Source of the DNA: Mycolicibacterium sp. S2-37
Lineage (GTDB): Bacteria > Actinomycetota > Actinomycetes > Mycobacteriales > Mycobacteriaceae
Reading direction: 5' to 3'
Assembly: GCF_017352375.1 (NCBI RefSeq)
Contig: NZ_JAFEVR010000009.1
Location: 62,001 to 126,000, forward strand
Length of the DNA stretch: 64,000 nt
Shown here piece by piece: positions 15,730 through 23,473 of the stretch (its first letter is position 1; the number at the start of each line of letters is the position of its first letter). The notes beneath the pieces were generated by a model. It did not search any database. It saw only the letters and a list, made by a program, of their open reading frames with translations, and was not told the origin of the DNA. The position numbers and the translations under genes were made by a program.

Positions 15730-17411
15730 GAATGGATTCCCTCAGCGAGGGGACCCAGCGCGAGCATGGGCAGGAAGGTCAGGGCGACGAGGATCAGGGT
15801 GACGCCGGCAACCATGCCGACGAACTGCGGCCGGTGCGTGGGCAGTGTGCCGATCGACGCCGGTGTGGTGCCCTGGCGGGCGAATGAAGCGGCCAGCGCG
15901 AGGACCAGGATGATCGGGAGGAACCGGCCGAACAGCATCGCCAACCCCAGTGCGGTGTTGTACCACTCGGTGTTGACCGAGATGCCGGCGAAGGCGGACC
16001 CGTTGTTGTTGGCGGCCGAGGTGAAGGCGTACAGCACCTCGGACAGACCGTGCGGTCCGGTGTTGAGCATGCTTGCGCGCTGACCGGGCAACGCCATCGC
16101 GACTGCGGTGCCGGTGAGCACGATCAGCGGTGTGACGAGGAAATACGCTGCAGCGAGCTTGATCTCCCGCGGGGTGATCTTCTTGCCGAGATATTCCGGG
16201 GTGCGGCCGACCATCAGACCGGCGACGAACACCGTGATGACGGCCAGGATGAGCATGCCGTAGAGGCCGGAGCCGACACCGCCGGGCGCCACCTCGCCGA
16301 GTTGCATGTTGAACATCGTCATCAGCCCACCGAGGCTGGTGTACGAGTCGTGGAACGAGTTGACCGCGCCGGTGGAGGTCAGTGTCGTGAGGTCGGCGAA
16401 CACCGCGGAATCGGCCACGCCGAAGCGCTGTTCGACGCCCTCCATCGCCGAGCCCGCCGCAGTGGGCACGGTGCCGTGGGCTTGCAGCTGGAACAGCAGC
16501 ATCAGCGAGACACTGGCGGTGGCGATCAGGCCCATCGCCGCGACGATCGCTAGTCCTTGGTTGCGGCCCTTCGTGCCATTGCCGACCATCCGCCCGAAGG
16601 TGCGCGGCATCGAGAATGCGATGCAGGACAGCAGGAAGATCTCCACCCAGTTGGTCCATGCCGTCGGATTCTCGAAGGGGTGCGCGGAGTTGGCGTTGAA
16701 GAAGCCGCCGCCGTTGGTGCCGAGCAGTTTGATGGCTTCCTGGCCGGCGACGGGGCCGCCGGGGATGGTCTGCTGGGCGCCGGCGAGCGTGGTCACCACC
16801 TGGTCGTGCACCGTGAAGTTCTGGATGACACCGCCGGCGACCAGGATGACTGCGCCGATGATGCTGATGGGCAACAGGATTCGGAGACTACCGCGGACCA
16901 GGTCGACCCAGAAGTTGCCCAGCTCGCCGGTGTTGCGCCGGGCCAGCCCGCGGACGAACGCCATCGCGACCGCCATACCGACTGCCGCGGAGACGAAATT
17001 CTGCACGGCCAGCCCGGCCATCTGGACGAGGTGGCCCTGGGTGGATTCACCGGAGTAGGCCTGCCAGTTCGTGTTGGTGACGAAGCTGACCGCGGTGTTC
17101 CAGGCCAGGGCGGGCGTCATCTCGGTGCCCGGCTCGTCGAGGTGCAGCGGAAGTCTGCCCTGCAGCAGTTGCAGTCCGAACAGGAACAGCAGGCTGACGG
17201 CCGAGAACGCCAGCACGCTGCGGGCGTAGCCGCCCCAGCTCTGTTCGGCTCGCGGGTCGGCGCCGATCAGGCGATAGATCGCACGTTCTCCGCGCCAGTG
17301 CTTTTCGGAGGAGTAGACGCGGTACATGTAGTCGCCCAGCGGTACGTGGACGGCTGCGAGTCCGACGACGAGGGAGGCGAGGAAAAGTACCCCCGCGGTG
17401 GTGGTGTCCAC
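15726..17411 (-). CDS. kdpA: KdpA, potassium-binding and translocating subunit
   Basis: A 561-residue polytopic protein of the channel-like KdpA family. Pore-loop selectivity stretches are visible: TNTNWQAYSGE near 110, GTNGGGFFNANSAHPFENP near 230, SFHDSYTSLGG near 345 and TSAANNNGSAFAG near 465. It selects and conducts potassium within KdpFABC. Translation starts at a GTG directly after the KdpF stop codon. Length and motifs are normal for the family. Confidence 0.97.
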   Translation of the reverse strand: MDTTTAGVLFLASLVVGLAAVHVPLGDYMYRVYSSEKHWRGERAIYRLIGADPRAEQSWGGYARSVLAFSAVSLLFLFGLQLLQGRLPLHLDEPGTEMTPALAWNTAVSFVTNTNWQAYSGESTQGHLVQMAGLAVQNFVSAAVGMAVAMAFVRGLARRNTGELGNFWVDLVRGSLRILLPISIIGAVILVAGGVIQNFTVHDQVVTTLAGAQQTIPGGPVAGQEAIKLLGTNGGGFFNANSAHPFENPTAWTNWVEIFLLSCIAFSMPRTFGRMVGNGTKGRNQGLAIVAAMGLIATASVSLMLLFQLQAHGTVPTAAGSAMEGVEQRFGVADSAVFADLTTLTSTGAVNSFHDSYTSLGGLMTMFNMQLGEVAPGGVGSGLYGMLILAVITVFVAGLMVGRTPEYLGKKITPREIKLAAAYFLVTPLIVLTGTAVAMALPGQRASMLNTGPHGLSEVLYAFTSAANNNGSAFAGISVNTEWYNTALGLAMLFGRFLPIILVLALAASFARQGTTPASIGTLPTHRPQFVGMVAGVTLILVALTFLPMLALGPLAEGIHS

Positions 17412-17498
17412 TCAGAACCTCTCGGGGAACAGCAGGGCGGCGAAAACGAAGACCGCGATGGTGGCAGCGAGGATCACGCCGACGATGTTCTCGATCAC
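17412..17498 (-). CDS. kdpF: KdpF, small stabilising subunit of the Kdp complex
   Basis: A 28-residue single-helix peptide (VIENIVGVILAATIAVFVFA then LLFPERF) matching KdpF, which sits at the KdpA-KdpB interface and stabilises the complex. The GTG at 17498 overlaps the TGA of a 27-codon ORF immediately upstream (GTGA), and the KdpF stop abuts the kdpA GTG. The Pro-Glu-Arg-Phe end is typical of the family. Confidence 0.88.
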   Translation of the reverse strand: MIENIVGVILAATIAVFVFAALLFPERF

Positions 17499-17578
17499 AG
17501 ACGTTCGGCCCACTTCTGCACCAGACCCAGCAGTGCGAAGATCGCCGCCGTCAACGCGACGTACACGACAACAGACAT
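17495..17578 (-). CDS. 27-residue membrane micropeptide at the head of the kdp operon
   Basis: An ATG-initiated 27-codon frame encodes a mostly hydrophobic helix (SVVVYVALTAAIFALLGLV) ending in QKWAERL. A GGGAGACGGA ribosome binding site sits directly upstream, and its TGA overlaps the kdpF GTG. The strong ribosome binding site and coupling argue that it is translated. It may be a second KdpF-like accessory peptide or a leader that couples translation into kdpF. I do not know an established name for it. Confidence 0.65.
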   Translation of the reverse strand: MSVVVYVALTAAIFALLGLVQKWAERL

Positions 17579-17592
17579 TCCGTCTCCCGTTT

Positions 17593-17617
17593 ACGGCCAC
17601 CGGCTCTCGGTGGCCGT
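17593..17617 (-). promoter_or_regulatory. perfect 10-bp hairpin in the kdp leader
   Basis: ACGGCCACCG (17593-17602) and CGGTGGCCGT (17608-17617) are exact inverse complements with a 5-base loop. The hairpin lies just before the ribosome binding site of the first kdp ORF (start 17578) and would form in the 5' leader. It could be an operator or an RNA element affecting translation or mRNA stability. Confidence 0.55.
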
Positions 17618-17654
17618 GGACCAGCATCGGCGCTGTTCAGAGGCATGGCCGGGA

Positions 17655-17676
17655 TCTTGACGGTTTCTTGACGGTG
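17655..17676 (-). promoter_or_regulatory. candidate KdpE/OmpR-type direct repeat upstream of kdp
   Basis: Two exact TCTTGACGGT copies occur with an 11-base period (17655-17664 and 17666-17675), 77-97 bases upstream of the first kdp start codon. One-turn direct repeats are the usual target of OmpR-family regulators such as KdpE. A related triple repeat occurs at 52072-52104. Assignment to KdpE is inferred from position. Confidence 0.5.
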
Positions 17677-17777
17677 GTCGGACCGACCTTTACAGATTTC
17701 GGCGCCCAGCGGTGCGCTGGGCAGGTTGACAGGTCGCGCCCAGTGGCGTGTCAGACGGCACGGTCAGGATCGTCGGC

Positions 17778-18470
17778 ATGAACCGATTCCGCCGCTCGCA
17801 AGCACTGCCCCGGTACGCCATGTGCCATCGCGCCCTGCGGGGCACGCCGCTGCAGGTGCCCGCCGAATTGCTCACCACCGCGTCGGTGGCCGAGTGGGTG
17901 CGGCGACGCGGGGTCGGTGTCGACGTGTCGGGGGCCGAGCAGTTGCGCCTGGCGCTCGAGGCCGGACTACCCGCGGCGCGGGTGGCGGCGCAGTGCTCGG
18001 ATGCGGCGACGGTCGAGGCCGCGATGGCCGCGGCGGTCGGGCGGTACGTGATCAGCACCTGGTCGGACGTCATGCTTATCGCCAATCGGCAGGCAGCGAC
18101 GCCGCGCGTGGTGGTCGACGTGACCGAGGCGACGGGGGAGCGGTTGGCGGCGTCGGTGGTGGGAATGGCACGGCTCGACGTCGTCGGACTGCGCTGCCGG
18201 GTGCTCGGCGACGACATGGACGGGGGAGTCGCGGGTGCCGCCGTGCGCACGATGATCGAGCAGATGGCGCGGCTGAGGCGTGCGCACGGGGTGATCATGA
18301 CCCGGGCGTGCCTGTCCGGGTTCGGTCGATGCGGCGCGGAGGCGGCGGAGTTGCGCGACGGCGTGCACCAACTTCAACTGGCCGTCGAAGACGCGTGCGC
18401 AGAGCTGCGGTACCCGCGGCCGGCGCTGGTGCTGTCCCTGGACGCGGCGGCGCTGATCGGGGCGGGATAG
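17778..18470 (+). CDS. degenerate LysA-like (PLP decarboxylase barrel) protein
   Basis: A 230-residue protein resembling the N-terminal beta/alpha barrel of diaminopimelate/ornithine decarboxylases. GTPLQVPAELL, GVDVSGAEQLRLALEAGLP (residues ~46-64) and CSDAATVEAAMAAAVGRYVI (~73-92) align with the family's GTP-Y-V, D-V-S-GEL-A-AG and K-S-D-EL motifs. The YAxKAN segment that supplies the PLP lysine is missing, and no C-terminal beta domain follows. It is therefore probably not a working decarboxylase and may be a repurposed barrel. The ATG at 17778 is chosen; a GTG-like start at 17748 is possible. It is divergent from the kdp operon. Confidence 0.55.
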   Translation: MNRFRRSQALPRYAMCHRALRGTPLQVPAELLTTASVAEWVRRRGVGVDVSGAEQLRLALEAGLPAARVAAQCSDAATVEAAMAAAVGRYVISTWSDVMLIANRQAATPRVVVDVTEATGERLAASVVGMARLDVVGLRCRVLGDDMDGGVAGAAVRTMIEQMARLRRAHGVIMTRACLSGFGRCGAEAAELRDGVHQLQLAVEDACAELRYPRPALVLSLDAAALIGAG

Positions 18471-18478
18471 CCTCGGCG

Positions 18479-18886
18479 CTAATCGATTACGGCGATGGCT
18501 TCGACCTCGACGAGCATGTCGGGTTCGGCGAGGGCAGCCACGCCGATGCCGGTGAGTGGGGGCAGCGTGGTGATACCGAGTGTGGCCGACGCCCGGGCCA
18601 CACCGTCGGCGAAGGCTGCCATCTTGTCGGGCGACCAGTCGACGAGGTAGACGGTCAGTTTGGCGACGTCGTCGAAGGTCGCCCCCGCCGCCGACAATGC
18701 CGCGCCGACGTTGAGGTAGCACTGTTCGACCTGCGCGGCGAGGTCGCCTTCACCGACCATGCCGCCGTCGGCGGTGCGCGCGACCTGGCCGGCAAGGAAC
18801 ACGAGCCGGGAGCCGGACGCGACCGAGACCTGCCGGTAGATGTCGACGGTCGGAAGTCCTGGCGGATTGATCAGCTTGATGGACAT
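18479..18886 (-). CDS. RidA/YjgF family protein
   Basis: A 135-residue RidA-fold protein. FLAGQVARTADGGMVGEGDL (residues ~30-49), VGAALSAAGATFDDVAKLTV (~66-85) and the end MLVEVEAIAVI are typical. RidA proteins hydrolyse reactive 2-aminoacrylate-type imines. Here the usual PAR(S/T) segment reads PPLTGIG, so the arginine that holds the substrate carboxylate in active RidA appears to be replaced, and activity is doubtful. The ATG at 18886 has AGGAG seven bases upstream. The gene converges on the LysA-like gene with only 8 bases between stops. Confidence 0.8.
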   Translation of the reverse strand: MSIKLINPPGLPTVDIYRQVSVASGSRLVFLAGQVARTADGGMVGEGDLAAQVEQCYLNVGAALSAAGATFDDVAKLTVYLVDWSPDKMAAFADGVARASATLGITTLPPLTGIGVAALAEPDMLVEVEAIAVID

Positions 18887-18983
18887 GTGTGCTCCTGTCG
18901 GCGCGTGCGTCAGCCCAAAGGTACGTCCGATGGGGACGGAGCACGGAACGCCGCCGCCGAGGAGACACTCAGGGGCTGACACA

Positions 18984-19002
18984 TATACCCCCCGGGGGTA
19001 TA
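18984..19002 (+). promoter_or_regulatory. CsoR-type operator overlapping the DUF4396 promoter
   Basis: TATACCCCCCGGGGGTATA is a 19-bp palindrome with perfect 9-bp arms around C18993. It has the A-T-A-C-C-C-C core spacing typical of CsoR/RcnR-family copper-sensor operators in actinobacteria. A TANNNT -10 element (TATAGT, 18999-19004) overlaps its right end, placing transcription start at or near the A of the ATG at 19012. Binding would block the promoter. No csoR gene is in the window. Confidence 0.75.
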
Positions 19003-19011
19003 GTTACAGCT

Positions 19012-19659
19012 ATGAACGAACACCATGACCACACGGGCCACGACATGGGCGGCGTCAACACCATGGCCGCCAGCGCGACGCTGCACTGCCTCACCGGGTG
19101 CGCGATCGGTGAGATCGTCGGATTGATGATCGGCACCGCTTTGGGATTGAGCAATGTCGCGACGATCGCGCTCGCCGTCGCGCTGGCGTTCCTGTTCGGC
19201 TATTCGCTGTCGACCCTGCCGCTGCTGAAAGCCGGGCTGGCGCTGGGAACGGCGCTCAGTGTGGTGCTCGCCGCGGACACGCTGTCGATCCTGACGATGG
19301 AGATCGTCGACAACGCCGTGATGGCGCTGATCCCCGGGGCGATGAACGCCGGCCTGGTCAACGTCGTGTTCTGGGTGGGCATGTCGATCGCGCTGAGTGC
19401 GGCGTTCATCGCGGCGTATCCGGTGAATCGGTATCTGCTGCAACGGGGTAAAGGCCATGCGCTGACCCATGAGTACCACCACGGCGGCGGGCACGCCGAG
19501 GGCTGGCGGCGGCGGATTCCGTCACTGAGCACGGGAGCACTGGCGGCAGTCATCGCGGCGTTCATGCTCGGTGGACTGGTGGTGTCGATCGCCGACGAGA
19601 TGGGCGCAGGCTCGCACGCCATGGCGATCACGGCGGCTGGGGTCGACGGGCGTCGGTAG
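19012..19659 (+). CDS. DUF4396 membrane protein with His-rich N-terminus, probably copper-responsive
   Basis: A 215-residue membrane protein. The N-terminus is histidine- and methionine-rich (MNEHHDHTGHDMGG), followed by about five to six helices with CLTGCAIGEIVGLMIG (residues ~27-42), TLPLLKAGLALG, a second His cluster (HALTHEYHHGGGH near 150) and a final helix. DUF4396 has no firm function. The metal-ligand-rich segments and the CsoR-type operator immediately upstream suggest copper handling. There is no ribosome binding site before the ATG and the -10 lies 7-8 bases upstream, so the mRNA is probably leaderless. Longer frames that read through the operator are rejected. Confidence 0.75.
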   Translation: MNEHHDHTGHDMGGVNTMAASATLHCLTGCAIGEIVGLMIGTALGLSNVATIALAVALAFLFGYSLSTLPLLKAGLALGTALSVVLAADTLSILTMEIVDNAVMALIPGAMNAGLVNVVFWVGMSIALSAAFIAAYPVNRYLLQRGKGHALTHEYHHGGGHAEGWRRRIPSLSTGALAAVIAAFMLGGLVVSIADEMGAGSHAMAITAAGVDGRR

Positions 19660-19717
19660 CGTGCTGGCCGGATGTGCTCTGGGAGGGCATGTTCGATGGG
19701 CGTCAGGTCCGGTCAGG

Positions 19718-22564
19718 TCAGGGCGGTGGCAGCTCCTTGAGTTGTCGGCGCGAGGTGATCCCTAGTTTTCGGAAGATGTTTCGCAGGTGGGCCTCGATCG
19801 TGCGCGGGCTCAGGAAGAGTTGCGCACCGACCTCACGGGAGGTCGCGCCGGTCGCGACGAGTCGTGCGATGGTCAGTTCTTGGGCGGTGAGCGCGTCGGT
19901 GGGTTGGGCGGTCCGTTTGCGCGGATGCTCGCCGGTGGCACGTAGCTCGCGGGCGGCGCGTGCGGCGAACGGCTCTGCGCCCATGCCAGCCAGCAGCCCG
20001 TGCGCGGTGCGGAGTTGTTCGCGTGCGTCGTGGCGGCGGCCTTCCCGCCGTAGCCACTCGCCGAAGACGAGGTGGGTGCGGGCGAGGAAGGCGCGCATCC
20101 GGGTATTTCGCAGTCGCTCGACCGCTTCGCGGTAGTGCAGTTCCGCCTCCACGCCGGTGCTGGTCAACGCTCGAGAACGCGCAGCAACACCGAGCGCCCA
20201 ATCGGTACCGCTGACATGGGCTCTCGTGCTGAGTTCTTTCATTGCGCGAGAGGCGGATTCCGGATCGCCGGCGCGGGCGGCCGCCTCGACCAGTTCGTAC
20301 AGCGCCAGCCCCCTGATCCCCGGTTCGTACGAATCACTTGCACAGGCAGCGGCCTCCTGTGCCGCGGGATAGTTGCCCCGGCCGTTGTGTAAGACCGCCG
20401 ATGCGATCAGGGACACCGTGGCTTCGACACCCCGCGAGCGTTCTGTCGTCTCGCAGTCACGGGTGTGAGCGCGAGCGGTCGCCTCCGAATCGATTCCGCG
20501 CCAGGCATCCAGATACGTTTGGGCGTAGCCCATGGGCATCGCGCCAGACACTTGCGATATCGCAGCAGCCTCGTCCGACAACTCGGCGGCGAGAGCAAGC
20601 TCACCGGTGTAGACCCGCGCGAACGCCGAGACGATCAGCGCAGTGGGTAGCGTGGCGAGGGCACCGGCTTCGCGCGCTTGTCGCACGTGGCGGTCGGCCA
20701 ACACGATGGCCAGTTCGTCCTCGAACAGTGCTATCGAGGTCCGTGCGGCCAGTGACAGCCAGTTGCCGGCGTCGCCGGCCCGGACGGTCGCGACCGAGAA
20801 CTCGTGATCCCGGAACGCGTGCAGGGCCCGTCTGAGGATGGGTGCACCGGATTCGAAACCATCGGCGTGGACGGCCGCCAGCCCGCCGAGCAGCAGATCC
20901 GCCGGTCCACGCGGCGCCGGTGCTGCGGCACTGACGGCTTCGGCGATCTCGGGCAGGCCGGGTTCGACGCCCGAACTCCCGGTGATGGTCGCCGCGTCGA
21001 ACGCCTGCAGGTAGGTTTCACACGCGAGCGCGGGATCCAGCGGAGCCAGCATCCGAGCGGCGGCCAGCAGCATCCCCGGGATCTCGCCACCACGGCCGAG
21101 GGCAAATGCGATCTGGGCGCGGAGCAGTTCCAGACGGGCGCGTTGCAAAGCGTCCAGTTGCCCGCCGTCCACACTCTCCAACAGTTCCAGGGCAGCTTCG
21201 GGCGCACCCGCACAGTGCTTGGCGTGGGCAGCATCCAATGCGCGTCGCGCCCGCTGCGCAGGCTCTGGCGTCAGATCGGTCGCACGCCGGAGAAACGCGG
21301 CCGCGGCGCAGAACCCGCCGCGGGCCAATGCGCGATCGGCCGAACGCTCCAGGTCCGCGGCGGCTCCTTCGTCAGTGCCCAGCACCGACTGCGCGCGGTG
21401 CCAAGCGCGGCGGTCCGGGTCGGCCAACGGGTCGGTGGCGGCAGCCAGGGCCTGGTGGGCTCGACGGTGCTCCGGTGGCGTGGCGGCGCGATAGACCGCT
21501 GAGCGCACCAACGGATGGCGAAACCGAACACGGGTGTCGATCTCGAGTAGCCCTGCGGATTCCGCGGGTGCGGCGGCCTCGCGGTCGATCCCGAGGTAAT
21601 CGGTCGCCCGCCAGAGCAGGACCGCGTCGCCGGTCGGCTCGGAAGCAGCCACCAACATCAACTGTTGCGTCTCGGCCGGGAGGTTGCTCGATCGCCGTTG
21701 AAAGCTGTCCTCGATGCGGCGTGGGACGCTCATGACGTCGGGGCGTTCGAAACCCCAAGCAAACTGCACGCCGCTGGGCAGCTCCAACAGCGCCAACGGG
21801 TTGCCGCGCGCTTCGGCGATGATGCGGTCGCGGACCCCCCGATCAAGCGGTGCGCGACCGGCCATGGTCAGCAACACCTGGGCATCGGCGTCCCTCAGCC
21901 CGTCCAGGCGCATCTCGGGCAGCCCATCGAATCGGTTTCCGCCGCTTTCGCACGGGTCGCGCACCCCGAACACCAGCACCAGCCGCTCGGCCGCCACCCT
22001 TCGCGCCACGAACGCGAGAACCTCCGCGGACGCCTGGTCCAGCCACTGTGCATCGTCGACGACGCACAGCATCGGCCCCTCCTCTGCGAGCAGGTTGAGG
22101 ACGGCGAGTCCGACCAGGAACCGGTCGGGCGCCGCGCCGGCCTGGCGGCCCAATGCGATGTCGAGGGCGGTCTGCTGCGGTACTGGCAGCGTCTCTGCGC
22201 GGTCGAGTAGCGGAGCGCACAGCTGATGCAGGCCGGCGAACGCGAACTGCGTCTCCGATTCCACGCCGACTGACGATTCCACCCGGATACCCAGGGAGAC
22301 CGCGGTATCGCGGGCGTGCTGCAGTAACGCAGATTTACCGATGCCCGCCTCCCCGCGCACCACGAGCACCCCGCTGCGCCCCTCGAGCGCCTCGGCCAGG
22401 AGTCGGCCGATCGCTTCACGTTCTGCCTGTCGACCCAGCAGGCCGCCGCCGCTGTGATAAGTCCGGGCACCGGGGAGCCCGCCCTTCCCCGGTATCGGCG
22501 GCTGCTCCAACACGAGTTGCGCGGCCGCAGTCCCTTCTTCCGAATCGACCCTTTCGACAGACAC
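19718..22564 (-). CDS. large ATP-binding LuxR family (LAL-type) transcriptional regulator
   Basis: A 948-residue regulator. It has an N-terminal AAA/STAND ATPase with Walker A GEAGIGKS at 71-78 and Walker B LCVVDDAQW near 165, a long alpha-helical (TPR-like) middle from ~350 to 870, and a C-terminal LuxR helix-turn-helix (LTAQELTIARLVATGATSRE, then LSPRTIEAHLRNIFRKLGI) at ~885-940. LAL proteins bind an inducer and ATP before activating transcription; target genes cannot be inferred. The GTG at 22564 has AGGAGGA at good spacing. It is divergent from a TetR gene, and the shared 165-base gap contains an operator-like palindrome. Confidence 0.85.
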   Translation of the reverse strand: MSVERVDSEEGTAAAQLVLEQPPIPGKGGLPGARTYHSGGGLLGRQAEREAIGRLLAEALEGRSGVLVVRGEAGIGKSALLQHARDTAVSLGIRVESSVGVESETQFAFAGLHQLCAPLLDRAETLPVPQQTALDIALGRQAGAAPDRFLVGLAVLNLLAEEGPMLCVVDDAQWLDQASAEVLAFVARRVAAERLVLVFGVRDPCESGGNRFDGLPEMRLDGLRDADAQVLLTMAGRAPLDRGVRDRIIAEARGNPLALLELPSGVQFAWGFERPDVMSVPRRIEDSFQRRSSNLPAETQQLMLVAASEPTGDAVLLWRATDYLGIDREAAAPAESAGLLEIDTRVRFRHPLVRSAVYRAATPPEHRRAHQALAAATDPLADPDRRAWHRAQSVLGTDEGAAADLERSADRALARGGFCAAAAFLRRATDLTPEPAQRARRALDAAHAKHCAGAPEAALELLESVDGGQLDALQRARLELLRAQIAFALGRGGEIPGMLLAAARMLAPLDPALACETYLQAFDAATITGSSGVEPGLPEIAEAVSAAAPAPRGPADLLLGGLAAVHADGFESGAPILRRALHAFRDHEFSVATVRAGDAGNWLSLAARTSIALFEDELAIVLADRHVRQAREAGALATLPTALIVSAFARVYTGELALAAELSDEAAAISQVSGAMPMGYAQTYLDAWRGIDSEATARAHTRDCETTERSRGVEATVSLIASAVLHNGRGNYPAAQEAAACASDSYEPGIRGLALYELVEAAARAGDPESASRAMKELSTRAHVSGTDWALGVAARSRALTSTGVEAELHYREAVERLRNTRMRAFLARTHLVFGEWLRREGRRHDAREQLRTAHGLLAGMGAEPFAARAARELRATGEHPRKRTAQPTDALTAQELTIARLVATGATSREVGAQLFLSPRTIEAHLRNIFRKLGITSRRQLKELPPP

Positions 22565-22673
22565 GGGCTGGCTTCCTCCTGAGTGGCGCCGAGCCGTGCT
22601 GAGCGGGGGTCCGAGCCTTGGCCGGGAGCGCCGCGCCGGCTACCGAGACGATATGAGACGGCCCGCGTTACGT

Positions 22674-22695
22674 CAATACGGACCGCACCGTATTG
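22674..22695. promoter_or_regulatory. TetR-type operator candidate in the LuxR/TetR intergenic region
   Basis: CAATACGG (22674-22681) and CCGTATTG (22688-22695) are perfect 8-base inverse repeats with a 6-base spacer, between the divergent LuxR-type and TetR genes. Size and location fit an autoregulatory TetR operator. Two CGGTTCGC copies follow at about 22709-22727, just before the TetR start. Confidence 0.6.
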
Positions 22696-22729
22696 CTTTG
22701 CGTAGACGCGGTTCGCTACGGTTCGCGAT

Positions 22730-23290
22730 ATGCCTGCAAACCGCAGCGAGCAATCGCGTCGTGCCATCCTCGACGCGTCCATCTCGATGATCGGCGAGCT
22801 CGGGTACGACGACATCTCGATCGAAGCGATCGCCAGGCGGGCAGGCGTGAGCAAGCAGACGATCTACCGCTGGTGGCCATCCAAAGGTGCGGTGATACTC
22901 GACGCTGCAACCGAAAGCCTCGGCACCGTCGTTGCGATCCCCGACACCGGCGACATCGTCGCCGACATCCGGACCCAGCTGACAGCGATCTTGGACTTGA
23001 TCACGACCACCGGCTTCGGACCGGCGTATCGGTGTCTGATCGCCGCCGGCCAGTCCGACCCCGACCTGCTGCGCGACCTCTTCCAGCGGATCATCGAACC
23101 GAACATCGACGACTTCCGCGCCCGTTACGCCCTGGCGCACCAGCGAGGTGAGATGCGCGCCGACGCCGACTGGCAGACGATGCGCGACCTGCTGTACGGG
23201 GTCGTCGAGTACCGGCTCATTCACGCGATGCCACTCGAACCCGCATACATCGACAGCGTTCTGGCGATCGTGTTCCAGGAAGTGCGCTGA
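22730..23290 (+). CDS. TetR/AcrR family transcriptional regulator
   Basis: A 186-residue regulator. The N-terminal TetR helix-turn-helix runs over residues 8-55 (SRRAILDASISMIGELGYDD, then IARRAGVSKQTIYRWWPSKG). The C-terminal ligand domain contains the TetR_C-type stretch LRDLFQRIIEPNIDDFRARYA. It probably controls itself and possibly the divergent LuxR-type gene through the palindrome at 22674-22695. The ligand is unknown. Confidence 0.85.
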   Translation: MPANRSEQSRRAILDASISMIGELGYDDISIEAIARRAGVSKQTIYRWWPSKGAVILDAATESLGTVVAIPDTGDIVADIRTQLTAILDLITTTGFGPAYRCLIAAGQSDPDLLRDLFQRIIEPNIDDFRARYALAHQRGEMRADADWQTMRDLLYGVVEYRLIHAMPLEPAYIDSVLAIVFQEVR

Positions 23291-23308
23291 CAGACCGCAC
23301 ACCGATGA

Positions 23309-23330
23309 GGCCGCCGCGACTGTGGCGGCC
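23309..23330 (+). terminator. hairpin after the TetR gene
   Basis: GGCCGCC (23309-23315) pairs with GGCGGCC (23324-23330) across an 8-base loop, 19 bases after the TetR stop. There is no T-tract. It is a plausible factor-assisted or U-less terminator. Confidence 0.4.
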
Positions 23331-23473
23331 GGTGACCATGTAAGGGACTTTCACCGACGCGAAGGTGGCGTCGGCGCTGCGAACCTGATGGCACGGAGAA
23401 GCCGGTTCCGCCGACTCGACCCGCGGTACGCAGAGCTTCAGCGCCCCTGGAAAACAACGGAAAGTCAACGACT

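Noticed and set aside
16557..17660. 367-residue plus-strand frame across kdpA and kdpF
   Set aside because: Antisense shadow; KdpA and KdpF on the minus strand are certain.
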